DNA from: Amycolatopsis jiangsuensis
GTDB lineage: Bacteria; Actinomycetota; Actinomycetes; Mycobacteriales; Pseudonocardiaceae
NCBI RefSeq assembly: GCF_014204865.1
Contig: NZ_JACHMG010000001.1
Location: 7,094,501 to 7,158,500, forward strand
DNA length: 64,000 bases
Direction: 5' to 3'
Both the position numbers and the translations under genes were made by a program. This document shows, piece by piece, positions 21,357 to 29,587 of this stretch; the stretch's first letter is position 1, and each line of letters begins with the position of its first letter. The notes beneath the pieces were generated by a model. That model made no database searches and had not been told where the DNA came from. It saw only the letters and a list, made by a program, of their open reading frames with translations.

Positions 21357-21980
21357 TCAGTCCGCTGGGTGCTGGGTTCCGGCCGGGTCGAAGCGGTGCA
21401 CCCGGCGCGGCGGCACGATCGAGGGCAGCAGCAGCGACCACATGAACGTGACGCGCTCGGCCAGGTCGGTGCGGCCGGTGAGCACCTGCGAGCTCAGCTG
21501 GATCCCGGTGAAGGACGAGACGACGAACTGCGCCAGCTCGTTCGTGACGACCTCCTTGCGCAGGTCGCCCGCGGCCTTCCCGGCGATGAAGCAGGCGTCC
21601 GCGACGTCGATCCACTCCTTGTAGGCGTTGCCTGCCGGGGTGATGAACGAACCCTGCTCGATGACGAGCCGGATGCTGGCGCGCACCCGCACGTCGGTGC
21701 GCAGGCCGCGGGCCATGCCGTGGGACCAGTCGATCGCGGACTGCAGCCCGGGCGCCTGCAGGAGACCACCGGTGCCCGACAGGTCGAACTGCTCCTGGAT
21801 CAGCGCGTCGGCCAGCTCCTCCTTGGATCGGAAGTGGAAGTACAGCGCTCCCTTGGTGACGCCGGCCTCGGCGAGGATGTCCGAGAGGCTCGCGCCGAGG
21901 AAACCGACCTCGTCGAACCGCGAGGCCGCCGCGTCGAGGATGGCCTTGCGGGTCTGCTCCGCGCGTTCCTGCCGAGGCAC
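21357..21980 (-). CDS. TetR family gamma-butyrolactone receptor-like repressor (second)
   Basis: A 207-residue ScbR/ArpA-type protein. The N-terminus PRQERAEQTRKAILDAAA and the recognition region AGVTKGALYFHFRSKEEL are typical of the family. A tryptophan in AYKEWIDVADACF followed by AAGDL matches the usual ligand-pocket position. The second of two adjacent GTG codons was chosen because AAGGAG lies six bases before it; an ATG further upstream would overlap the ribosome site. It is divergent from the AfsA-like gene with one ARE-like box in the 186-base gap, so it probably represses signal synthesis and itself. Its C-terminal codons run into the minisatellite region. Confidence 0.91.
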   Translation of the reverse strand: MPRQERAEQTRKAILDAAASRFDEVGFLGASLSDILAEAGVTKGALYFHFRSKEELADALIQEQFDLSGTGGLLQAPGLQSAIDWSHGMARGLRTDVRVRASIRLVIEQGSFITPAGNAYKEWIDVADACFIAGKAAGDLRKEVVTNELAQFVVSSFTGIQLSSQVLTGRTDLAERVTFMWSLLLPSIVPPRRVHRFDPAGTQHPAD

Positions 21981-22063
21981 CACACGCTCCTTTCCACCGG
22001 CCGGCCCGGTGCGGACCTTCGCCACCGGCTGAGTCTACCCGGCGACCCGCCGTGAGGCCAGAG

Positions 22064-22092
22064 AAAAAAACCGGTAGGTAGGTATGGTTTTG
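22064..22092. promoter_or_regulatory. ARE-like box between receptor and synthase genes
   Basis: The sequence AAAAACCGGTAGGTAGGTAT lies between the second receptor gene and the AfsA-like gene, about 75 bases before the latter's start. It shares the AACCGG...GGTNGGTAT core with the three boxes at 20.1 kb, indicating one shared regulon. Confidence 0.6.
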
Positions 22093-22166
22093 TCGCGGGA
22101 ATTCCGCTAGAAAGTGTCTGGGGGTACTGGGGAAAACTGGGGAAGAATTTTCTGGGAGGGACCGAC

Positions 22167-23135
22167 ATGGTCGGTAGTTTGCTTCATGAATCGGCAGGAA
22201 GAAATTTCACCACCACCCGGGACGAGGTGCCGGGCGCGTGCTCGGTCGACTTCCAGCGGACCATCCCGCGCAGTCTGGTGCACCGCGCGGCGGTCTCGGA
22301 AGTCTTCGTCACCGATCTGAACATCGTCTCCTCGGGCCGGTTCGAGGTCGGCGCGCAGTGGCCGCGCTGGCACGGGTTCTTCGGCCCGCGCACCGGCTCG
22401 GTGCACGATCCGTTGCTGTACCTGGAAACCATCCGCCAGGCGGCGATCCTCATCACGCACCGCGCTTACGGCGTTCCGCTGAGCCACAGTTTCATCTCCG
22501 ACAGCAAGAGCTACACGCTCGACGCGGCCGGAATGGCGACGGAGGGTTCGCCGGTGGAAGTGGTCCTGCAGGCCACGGCGCACGACGTCACCTACCGGGG
22601 CAAGCACCTGGGCGGGACGCGGCTGGAGTTCGGCTGCTTCCGCGACGGCGTGCTGATCGGCACCGCGTCGGAGTCCGGCCGGATCGTGTCTCCCGCGGTC
22701 TACCGGCGGCTGCGCGGGGACCACTTCGCGGCCACGCCGTTCCAGGCGCCGCGGCTGTCCACGGTCGAACCGCAGCTGGTCGGCCGGGATCGCCGGGAGG
22801 ACGTGCTGCTCGCGGCCACGCCGGAGCCGGGCACCTGGCTGGTGCGGGCCGACCCGGAGCATCCGGTGCTGTTCGACCACTCGGTGGACCACCTGCCGGG
22901 CATGGTGGTGCTGGAAGCGGCCCGGCAGGCGGCCCTGCTGACGATCGGCGAGCCACACGCGCTGCCGGTGCGCGCGGAGTTCTCGTTCTCGTCCTACCTG
23001 GAGTTCGACGCGGAATGCCGCGTGGTCACGGACGAACTCGAACCGGATTCGGACGGGGCCAGGGTGGTGCGGGTGGCGCTCGAGCAGAACGGCCGGGCCG
23101 CGGCCACCGGCACGCTGGCGATGCGGGTGTCATGA
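22167..23135 (+). CDS. AfsA-type gamma-butyrolactone synthase
   Basis: A 322-residue protein with two AfsA hot-dog repeats. The first holds VHRAAVSEVFVTD and the second HPVLFDHSVDHLPGMVVLEA, both hallmarks of A-factor synthases. The family joins a beta-keto acyl chain from acyl-ACP to dihydroxyacetone phosphate, making the precursor of a diffusible butyrolactone signal in the cytoplasm. Length is normal for the family (about 300). GGGAGGGA precedes the ATG. The stop overlaps the next start (ATGA). Divergence from a receptor gene across an ARE-like box completes a standard signal-synthase/receptor pair. The product's side chain and oxidation state cannot be predicted. Confidence 0.93.
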   Translation: MVGSLLHESAGRNFTTTRDEVPGACSVDFQRTIPRSLVHRAAVSEVFVTDLNIVSSGRFEVGAQWPRWHGFFGPRTGSVHDPLLYLETIRQAAILITHRAYGVPLSHSFISDSKSYTLDAAGMATEGSPVEVVLQATAHDVTYRGKHLGGTRLEFGCFRDGVLIGTASESGRIVSPAVYRRLRGDHFAATPFQAPRLSTVEPQLVGRDRREDVLLAATPEPGTWLVRADPEHPVLFDHSVDHLPGMVVLEAARQAALLTIGEPHALPVRAEFSFSSYLEFDAECRVVTDELEPDSDGARVVRVALEQNGRAAATGTLAMRVS

Positions 23136-24289
23136 CGCCCGGTGGTGGCGACATCCTGGTCACCGGGGCCACCGGATTCACCGGTACGGCGGTGCTGCGC
23201 GCCCTGCTCGCGCGCGGCGCCGGTCCCCGGGTCCGGGTGCTGGCCCGCGGGCCGGTGCCGGAGTGGGCGCGTGCCGCGGGAGTGCGCGTCCACCAGGGCG
23301 ACCTCGCCGACGCGTCCGGGCTGACCGGCCTGTGCACCGGCGTTTCGACGCTGGTGCACCTGGCGGTCCGCATCACCGGGACGGCGGGGGACTGCGCCGC
23401 GGTGAACGAGCACGGCACGGCCCGTCTGCTCGCCGAGGCGCACCGGGCCGGTACCCGGCGCATCGTGCACCAGAGCACCTGCGCGGTCTACCGGGACGGC
23501 GAACACCGGGCGGCCCCGGAACCCCGCGCACCGGCATGGTTTTCCGGCCGGCCGGGCGCGAGGGTGCCGGCCGCGCCCGGTGCCGCGAGCATCTCGGCGC
23601 CGGCTGGTGGAACTGCAGGTCAGAAGGTTCGTGGCGGGGCGGCGCCGGGCGTGGCGAGGGCAGCCTGCCCGGTCGCGGACGTCTCCGGCGGGCCCGGGAA
23701 GCGGGCGGCTCTCGAGGTCGGCCCGGAATCGGCTGCCAGCCGGAGCCGGCTCGCCGGGGAACGCCTGGTGCTTTCGTCCGGCGGGATCGTGCTGCGGCCG
23801 CACCTGGTGTACGGCGAGGGGGATCAGCACGTCGTCCCGGCCCTGGTGCGGTGGTTGCGGGCGGTGCCGGCGTGGGCCGGCGGCGGCGTGGCGCGGACGT
23901 CGATCGTCGCGCTGCCCGACCTGGCCTCGGTGATCACGGCGTTCGCGCTGGACGCCGGGGCCGGGCGGCCGGGGGAGGTGTTCCACGTGGCCGATCCGCG
24001 GCCGGTTCGCATGCGCACGCTCACCGGTGCCGTGTGCGGGCTGCTGGGGCTGCCGTTGCCCGCCAAGGATCTGTCGCTCGACGAGCACCGCGCGCGGACC
24101 CGGGCGGCACTGCCGTGGCTGACCGAGCACCAGTGGTCCCTGCTCACCCGCGATCACTGGTACGCCAGCGACCGGGTCTGGGCGGTCACCGGGGTGCCGC
24201 CCGGACCGGGCCTGCCGGTGCGGCTCGCCGAGGCGGCCGGCTGGTACCGGAAAACACTCGGAACGGAAGATCGAATTCGCCGACCGTGA
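23132..24289 (+). CDS. NAD-dependent epimerase/dehydratase-like protein, catalytic residues lost
   Basis: A 385-residue extended short-chain dehydrogenase. The nucleotide loop TGATGFTG is intact near the N-terminus and VLRPHLVYGEGDQHVVPALV is the usual central motif. Between the strand ending STCAVYRDG and SRLAGERLVL there is a Gly/Ala/Pro-rich insert of about 75 residues. The place where YxxxK should occur reads AASRSRLAGERL, with the tyrosine and lysine replaced. Related genes next to afsA homologues are thought to finish the butyrolactone. This copy may be inactive, reassigned, or its insert may hide sequencing frameshifts. It is coupled to the AfsA-like gene by a four-base overlap and followed by a classical terminator. 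Confidence 0.8.
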   Translation: MTPGGGDILVTGATGFTGTAVLRALLARGAGPRVRVLARGPVPEWARAAGVRVHQGDLADASGLTGLCTGVSTLVHLAVRITGTAGDCAAVNEHGTARLLAEAHRAGTRRIVHQSTCAVYRDGEHRAAPEPRAPAWFSGRPGARVPAAPGAASISAPAGGTAGQKVRGGAAPGVARAACPVADVSGGPGKRAALEVGPESAASRSRLAGERLVLSSGGIVLRPHLVYGEGDQHVVPALVRWLRAVPAWAGGGVARTSIVALPDLASVITAFALDAGAGRPGEVFHVADPRPVRMRTLTGAVCGLLGLPLPAKDLSLDEHRARTRAALPWLTEHQWSLLTRDHWYASDRVWAVTGVPPGPGLPVRLAEAAGWYRKTLGTEDRIRRP

Positions 24290-24320
24290 TCGGACGAATC
24301 CAGAATGCGATTCCGCCGGT

Positions 24321-24361
24321 GGCGGCCATCCGAAATCAACCGGATGGCCGCCGCCTTTTTC
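24321..24361 (+). terminator. Rho-independent terminator
   Basis: GGCGGCCATCCG (24321-24332) pairs perfectly with 24341-24352 over an eight-base loop and is followed by GCC and a run of T. It ends the signal-synthase operon 31 bases after the epimerase stop and is one of the few hairpins here with a true T-tract. Confidence 0.88.
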
Positions 24362-24493
24362 CGATGAATTCCTCCCGCACGCCATCCCGGCTTCCGGCTC
24401 GGTGTTGTCCGACCCGCCGTTGCCCGGGGCGGGGCGGCGTGTCGGGATGCGCCTCGGCGGGCCGGGCGCGGGCACGTGCCAGACTGCCGGGCG

Positions 24494-27400
24494 ATGTACA
24501 CGCCGTCCGATCTCGCCGACCTGCTCGAATGCGAGCACCGGAGCGTCCTCAAGCAGGCACTGGCCGCGGGGCTGCCCGGTGCGCCGCGGCCCGGATCCGG
24601 GCCGGACCAGCTGGCGGTGAAGCACGGCCGGGCGCACGAGGCGGCCACGCTCGGCCGGTTGCGTGCCGAACGACGGCACGTGGTGGAGATCGACGAGCAG
24701 GACCCGGTCATCGCGGCGAAGGCGACCGCGGAGGCGTTGCGCGGTGGCGCGCCGGTGGTGTATCAGGCGGTGTTCCACGACGGCGAGTTCTCCGGCCGCG
24801 CCGATTTCCTGCTGCGCGACGAACAGGGCCGGTACGAGGTCTACGACACCAAACTCGCCCGGCACGCGAAGCCGGCCGCGGTCGTGCAGCTCACCGCGTA
24901 CGCCGACGCGCTGCGCCGCGCGGGCTGGCCGTCCGGCCCGGACATGCACCTGCTGCTCGGCGACGGCAGCATGCACAGCCTGCGAGTCGATGACTTCCTG
25001 CCGCTGTTCGACCGCCTGCGCAGCCGGTTGCTCGCCCGTCCGGCCCGGTTGCCGCAGCGGATCTGGGCCGACGAACGTCCGGCGTGCACCGGATGCGGGT
25101 TCGCGCGGCACTGCGCGTCCGCCCGCGAAGCCGACCGTGACCTGTCGCTGGTCGCCGGCATGCGCGGGGAGCAGCGGCGCAAGCTCGTGACCGCGGGGCT
25201 CGCCACGATCGACGCGCTCGCCGTGGCGGCGGAGGAGGACCGGCCACGCGACATGTCCGCGGGTACGTTCGGCACGCTGCGGGCGCAGGCGGCGATTCAG
25301 GTGCGGCAGGACGAAACCGGTGAGCCGGCCTACGAGATCATCGATCCGGCGGCGCTGGCCGAGCTGCCGCCTGCCGATCCGGGTGACGTCTTCTTCGACA
25401 TGGAAGGTGATCCGTACGCGCTCGCCGGCACCGGGCTGGAGTACCTCTTCGGTGCGGTGACGCCGGATCAGCGGTTCACGCCGTTCTGGGCGCACTCGCG
25501 CGCGCAGGAGAAGCGCGCCTTCGAGGACTTCATCGACTTCGCTGTGGCCCGCCTCGAGGAAAGCCCCGCTGCGCACATCTACCACTACGCACCGTACGAG
25601 GTGACGGCCATCAAGCGGCTCGCCGCGGTGCACGGTACTCGCGAGGAACAAGTCGACGAGCTGGTCCGCAGTGGCGCGATGGTCGACCTGTACGCCGTGG
25701 TGCGCAAAGCATTGCGGGTGGGGCAGCGGTCGTACTCCATCAAGTACCTCGAACCGCTGTACATGCCGGATGCGCGGGACGGTGACGTGCAGACGGCCGT
25801 GTCGAGCATCGAGGCGTACGAGGAGTACCTGACGCTGTCCTCGGCCGGAAACGCCGAGCACGCCGCCGAAGTGCTGCAAGGCATCGCCGACTACAACGAG
25901 TACGACTGCGTGTCCACGTGGCGGCTGCTGGAGTTCCTTCACCGGGTACGGGCCGAAGCGGGCATCGAACTCGCCGAACCGGAGCCGGAGTCCGAAGTGG
26001 ACGCACTGCTGCGGCGTACCGAGGAGGACGAAGCGGCGGCGCGACGGACCGAACGTGCGGCGGCGATGGCCGCGCTGGTCGATCCACTGCTGGAGGGACT
26101 GCCCGACGATCCGGCGGAGTTCACCCCCGACGACCGGGCCCGCGCGCTGCTGGCCGCGTCCGTCGGATACCACCGGCGCGAGACGAACCCGGCGTGGTGG
26201 GAGTTCTTCCGCCAGCTCGCCGCTCCGGTCGGTGATCTGGAGGTGGACACCACCTGCGCGGTACCGGTGTCGGTCAGCGCCGGCGAGTGGGTCCCCCCGT
26301 CGGGCCGGCTGCGCACGGCGAAGCGCACGCTCGTGATCACCTGCGATCCGGACCGGCCGCATCCGTTCGCGCCGGGGGACGCCGTGCGGTTGCGTTACGG
26401 CCCCGATGCCCGCGACGCGAAGGTGGTGTCCGCGTCGGCGGTGGAAATCACCGTCGAGGAGAGCTGCGCGCCCGACCGCACCGCGAATGACCGGCCGGCG
26501 GCGGTGCTGCCGGGCAGCCCGGTGCGGCCGTCACCGAAGGACGAGGCTGTCGCTGACCTGGCGCGGCTGGCCGGGGAGGCGCTGCCCACTCTGCCTGCTC
26601 ACCCCGGGCTCGATCTGCTGCGCCGCACGCCCCGGCTCCGCAACGGTCTGCCCGCGGTGGGCGAGGACGTCGTGGCCACGGTCATCGGGGCGGTCGACGA
26701 ACTGGACGGTTCGGTGCTCGCCGTACAGGGGCCGCCGGGCGCCGGAAAGACCTACCTGGCCGGGAAACTGATCGCGCACCTGGTCCGGTCGGGCCGGACG
26801 GTCGGGGTCACCTCCAACAGTCACAAGGCCGTGGAGAACGTGCTGTCCGCGGCGCTGGGCAACGCGCCTTCGCTGGAGTGCGCCAAGCGTGCGAAGCGGA
26901 CGCCGGACCCGTCGGCGCCGTGGGAGCAGCCGAAGACCACCACGGCGTTGGTGCGCTGGCGGGAAGAGCGCAACGCCGGGCACCTCGTCGGCGGCACCGC
27001 GTGGACGTTCGCGAACGCCGCGGTGCGCGAGGAGCCGTTCGACGTGCTGGTGATCGACGAGGCCGGCCAGTTCGCCCTCGCCGACGCGCTGGCGGTGTCG
27101 ACGTGCGCGAAGAACCTGGTGCTGCTGGGCGATCCGCAACAGCTGCCGCAGGTGGTGCAGGGCACGCACCCGGCGGGCGCGGAGGCCTCGGCGCTCGGGC
27201 ACCTGATCGGCGAGGCGGACATCATCCCGCCGGAACTGGGCTATTTCCTGGACCAGACCCGGCGGATGCATCCGGCGGTCTGCGCCCCGGTCTCCCGGCT
27301 GTCCTACGCCGGGCTGCTGCACGCGCATCCGTCGGCGGACCGTTCGATCGACGGGTTCGCCTCCGGGCTGTACCTGGCGTCGGTGGAGCATCGCGGGAAC

Positions 27401-27868
27401 ACGACACGCTCGGTGGAGGAAGCGGCGGAGGTGGTGTCGGTGATCTCGGCACTGCACGGGCGCAGCTGGCAGGGCCGCCCGCTGGCCGACGCGGATTTCC
27501 TCGTGGTGGCGCCGTACAATCTGCAGGCCAGGGTGGTGACGCGGGCCCTGGCCGATGCCGGGTTCGGCGACGTGCGGGTGGGCACCGTGGACCGGTTCCA
27601 GGGGCAGGAAGCCCCGGTGGTGGTGACCACCATGACGTCGTCGTCGGCGGTGGATCTCCCGCGCGGACTGGACTTCCTGCTCTCCCGCAACCGGCTGAAC
27701 GTCGCCCTGTCCCGCGCCCAGTCGGTCGCGGTGCTGGTGTGCTCTCCCGGCCTGCTCGAGGCGGACATCCGGACGGTGGACCAGATGCGGCTGGTGTCCG
27801 GAATGCTCGGGCTGCTGCGGGATGCCGTCGCCTGGCCCGCCGGCGTGGTACCGGAGAGTGGGGCGTGA
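24494..27868 (+). CDS. TM0106-type RecB-like nuclease fused to superfamily I helicase
   Basis: A 1124-residue nuclease-helicase. The N-terminal PD-(D/E)XK part has GRADFLLR followed by YEVYDTKLAR, then a cysteine cluster (CTGCGFARHC) that may hold iron-sulfur or zinc. The middle is an RNase H-like predicted nuclease (DVFFDMEGDP; YNEYDCVSTWRLLEFL). The C-terminal helicase has Walker A GPPGAGKT (about 746-753), DEAG, GDPQQLPQV, DRFQGQEA and VALSRAQ. Such fusions are expected to process nucleic acids in repair or defence, but the substrate is unknown. It is monocistronic behind a terminator and unrelated to its neighbours. The ATG chosen begins MYTPSDLADLLECEHR; one six codons earlier lacks a better ribosome site. 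Confidence 0.88.
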   Translation: MYTPSDLADLLECEHRSVLKQALAAGLPGAPRPGSGPDQLAVKHGRAHEAATLGRLRAERRHVVEIDEQDPVIAAKATAEALRGGAPVVYQAVFHDGEFSGRADFLLRDEQGRYEVYDTKLARHAKPAAVVQLTAYADALRRAGWPSGPDMHLLLGDGSMHSLRVDDFLPLFDRLRSRLLARPARLPQRIWADERPACTGCGFARHCASAREADRDLSLVAGMRGEQRRKLVTAGLATIDALAVAAEEDRPRDMSAGTFGTLRAQAAIQVRQDETGEPAYEIIDPAALAELPPADPGDVFFDMEGDPYALAGTGLEYLFGAVTPDQRFTPFWAHSRAQEKRAFEDFIDFAVARLEESPAAHIYHYAPYEVTAIKRLAAVHGTREEQVDELVRSGAMVDLYAVVRKALRVGQRSYSIKYLEPLYMPDARDGDVQTAVSSIEAYEEYLTLSSAGNAEHAAEVLQGIADYNEYDCVSTWRLLEFLHRVRAEAGIELAEPEPESEVDALLRRTEEDEAAARRTERAAAMAALVDPLLEGLPDDPAEFTPDDRARALLAASVGYHRRETNPAWWEFFRQLAAPVGDLEVDTTCAVPVSVSAGEWVPPSGRLRTAKRTLVITCDPDRPHPFAPGDAVRLRYGPDARDAKVVSASAVEITVEESCAPDRTANDRPAAVLPGSPVRPSPKDEAVADLARLAGEALPTLPAHPGLDLLRRTPRLRNGLPAVGEDVVATVIGAVDELDGSVLAVQGPPGAGKTYLAGKLIAHLVRSGRTVGVTSNSHKAVENVLSAALGNAPSLECAKRAKRTPDPSAPWEQPKTTTALVRWREERNAGHLVGGTAWTFANAAVREEPFDVLVIDEAGQFALADALAVSTCAKNLVLLGDPQQLPQVVQGTHPAGAEASALGHLIGEADIIPPELGYFLDQTRRMHPAVCAPVSRLSYAGLLHAHPSADRSIDGFASGLYLASVEHRGNTTRSVEEAAEVVSVISALHGRSWQGRPLADADFLVVAPYNLQARVVTRALADAGFGDVRVGTVDRFQGQEAPVVVTTMTSSSAVDLPRGLDFLLSRNRLNVALSRAQSVAVLVCSPGLLEADIRTVDQMRLVSGMLGLLRDAVAWPAGVVPESGA

Positions 27869-28098
27869 GGGGGCCGTCGGGGGCTTTACGTCGGTGAGGC
27901 GGCCCTCGGGGACTGCAAGTAGGCGTAAGTCGCGGGGGCGCCGGGAGTTTGATGCGTCGGTACCCGGGGGCGTCGACACTGTGAGGCGCTGGCAGTCGGG
28001 GGCTCGCCCGTTCACTCCTGGGGGACAGCCGTGCCGCGTGGTGGTTCACGGGAGTGTCCGTCCACAGTGGATATTCTTGACGCGGTGCGGGTCCGCCG

Positions 28099-28147
28099 GT
28101 GCTCCCGCCCGGCCACGGCGGTGGTGTGCGCGGCCGGGCGGGAGCAC
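28099..28147. repeat. Long inverted repeat in gene desert
   Basis: GTGCTCCCGCCCGGCC at 28099-28114 is perfectly complementary to 28132-28147 with a 17-base spacer. It could be a distant terminator for the helicase gene 230 bases upstream, or a relic of a mobile element end. Confidence 0.7.
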
Positions 28148-28304
28148 GGTTCCCGGTCCGCGCGGGCGTCGGGGTCGCGGCGCGGCGGACCGGGCGGCGG
28201 GTGCCCCGGCCCGGGTGCGGGCCCGGGACGCGGGGCACATGTTCCCGCCCGCGGGCAGATAGGGGAGGCTGCCGCGGCGGACGGGGTGGCGGTAAGGCCG
28301 GTGT

Positions 28305-29000
28305 GGTGGTCGCCTCGCGGCGAATGGCGCTACCGGGCTCCGGACGGACCGGTGTTCCCGGAAGGCAGTGGGTGCGGCCCGGGGACAGCACCACACCGGC
28401 ACTCCTGTTCAACCGGACGTGGCTTCGGAAAATTCCCGCGGCCGTGCCCGGCGGCCGAAGGCGAGAGCTTTTCGGGTTCGCCCACGGGAGTCGGAGGTTG
28501 TCGGGTTCCTGGGACGGGGACGGGGGCTGGTGTTGGTCCCCGGGCGGAGGGTTCTTGCGTTCGGTCTCGGAGTCGGAGGTTTCCGGCGTTGGTGCTCGGA
28601 GTCGCGTTCGGTCCCGGAGTCGGAGGATTCCGGCGTTGGTCCCCGGGGTCAGAGGGTTCTCGTGTCCGTTCCCGGAGCCGGAGGCTCTTCGCGTTCGTTC
28701 TTCGGGACGGAGGGCCTCGCGTTCGGTCCCCTCGGTCGGAGTGAAGAAATCTCGCGTTTGCGCCCGGGCTGGGGCCGGGGAATCGCTGCTGTGGTGGAGG
28801 TGTGCTCCCGCTCTCCGTCGCGCCGCTGGGGGTTTCGGGCGACGGCGAGCAGGAGCACCGGATCCCGCCGCGCGCTGGGGGGAGGTTCGCGCGCGACGGG
28901 TGGTTGTGCGCCGGTACGGGGGCCGCCTCGCGGCGGAAGGCTCGACCAGGCTCCGGCCGGACCGGTATTCCTGGAGGGCAAGGGGTGAGGCCCGGGGGCA
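28305..29000. repeat. Diverged direct duplication, about 90 bases, 600 apart
   Basis: A block near 28305-28390 containing CGCCTCGCGGCGAATGGC and GACGGACCGGTGTTCCCGGA reappears near 28905-29000 as CGCCTCGCGGCGGAAGGC and GGCCGGACCGGTATTCCTGG. Most positions match by eye. No coding role is visible. Confidence 0.6.
28480..28760. repeat. Drifted minisatellite
   Basis: Units resembling CGGAGTCGGAGG followed by TTCCGGCGTTGGT and TCCCGGGG recur several times with changes in length and sequence. The run is noncoding in appearance and similar in character to the repeats at 20.9-21.4 kb. Confidence 0.6.
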
Positions 29001-29497
29001 CCCGCGTACCGACACCCAGTACAACGATCTGCCGCGCCGGATGTTCCGGTCGCACACGGTGATCTGGGTCGCGACCATCCGGGTGACGCCACCGAGTCGC
29101 CGACCCCCTGGCGCTCCCTCCCCGCCCCACCGAGCGGCGGGGAAAATGGTGGCCCCCTGGGCGCGGAAGGGGTGACTACCAGGGGGCCTGGCCCGCCGCC
29201 TGGTCGGGGGGAATGTCACCGGCGAGCGGGTTACCGGGAACACTAGCGGTCGAAGATCATCATCGGTTATGCCACGAATGGGTGAAGCCGGTGCCGCTGA
29301 CTGAAACAGCCGGTGATCAACGCAGGTATGACGTCCACTCGCAAGTTCCGGCTTCCGGAAACGCGAAATACCATGCGCGACTTGACTCCCGCGCCGGTTT
29401 ATCACCGGCCGCCCCAGTCGGCCAGGTCTCTCCGGCCCGGCCTGTCCGCGAAACCACGTCCGGAGCCGAACCGTGACCTCCGTCATCCCACGCTTCA

Positions 29498-29528
29498 ACG
29501 AACTTGTTCGTAACGAACGCGTTCGTTA
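29498..29528. promoter_or_regulatory. Double palindromic operator, TetR-type
   Basis: ACGAACTTGTTCGT (29498-29511) abuts the perfect 18-base palindrome TAACGAACGCGTTCGTTA (29511-29528). The pair lies 60 bases upstream of the FAD monooxygenase start, where the promoter should be. Short GAAC/GTTC palindromes of this size are typical TetR-family sites. No TetR gene is adjacent. Confidence 0.75.
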
Positions 29529-29587
29529 AGCTGACTCCATCACCACCGGGTCCGGCCAGGACCCTCCGGACAAAGGGAGTGACCACC

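Larger units (their letters stand above)
27869..29497. other. Gene desert, 1.6 kb, repeat-rich
   Basis: No open frame here has credible protein features. Long reverse-strand frames are Pro/Arg/Gly/Thr-rich and come from the repeats and high G+C. The stretch contains a 16-base inverted repeat (28099-28147), a drifted minisatellite (about 28480-28760), a diverged 90-base duplication (28305 and 28905), and a 10-base inverted repeat (29151-29188). Promoter and operator sequence for the next gene begins near 29498. Confidence 0.7.

Noticed and set aside
27222..29498. Long reverse-strand open frame of 758 codons
   Set aside because: It is Pro/Arg/Thr-rich low complexity, runs over the helicase gene end and the repeats, and has no domain, ribosome site or codon bias of a real gene.
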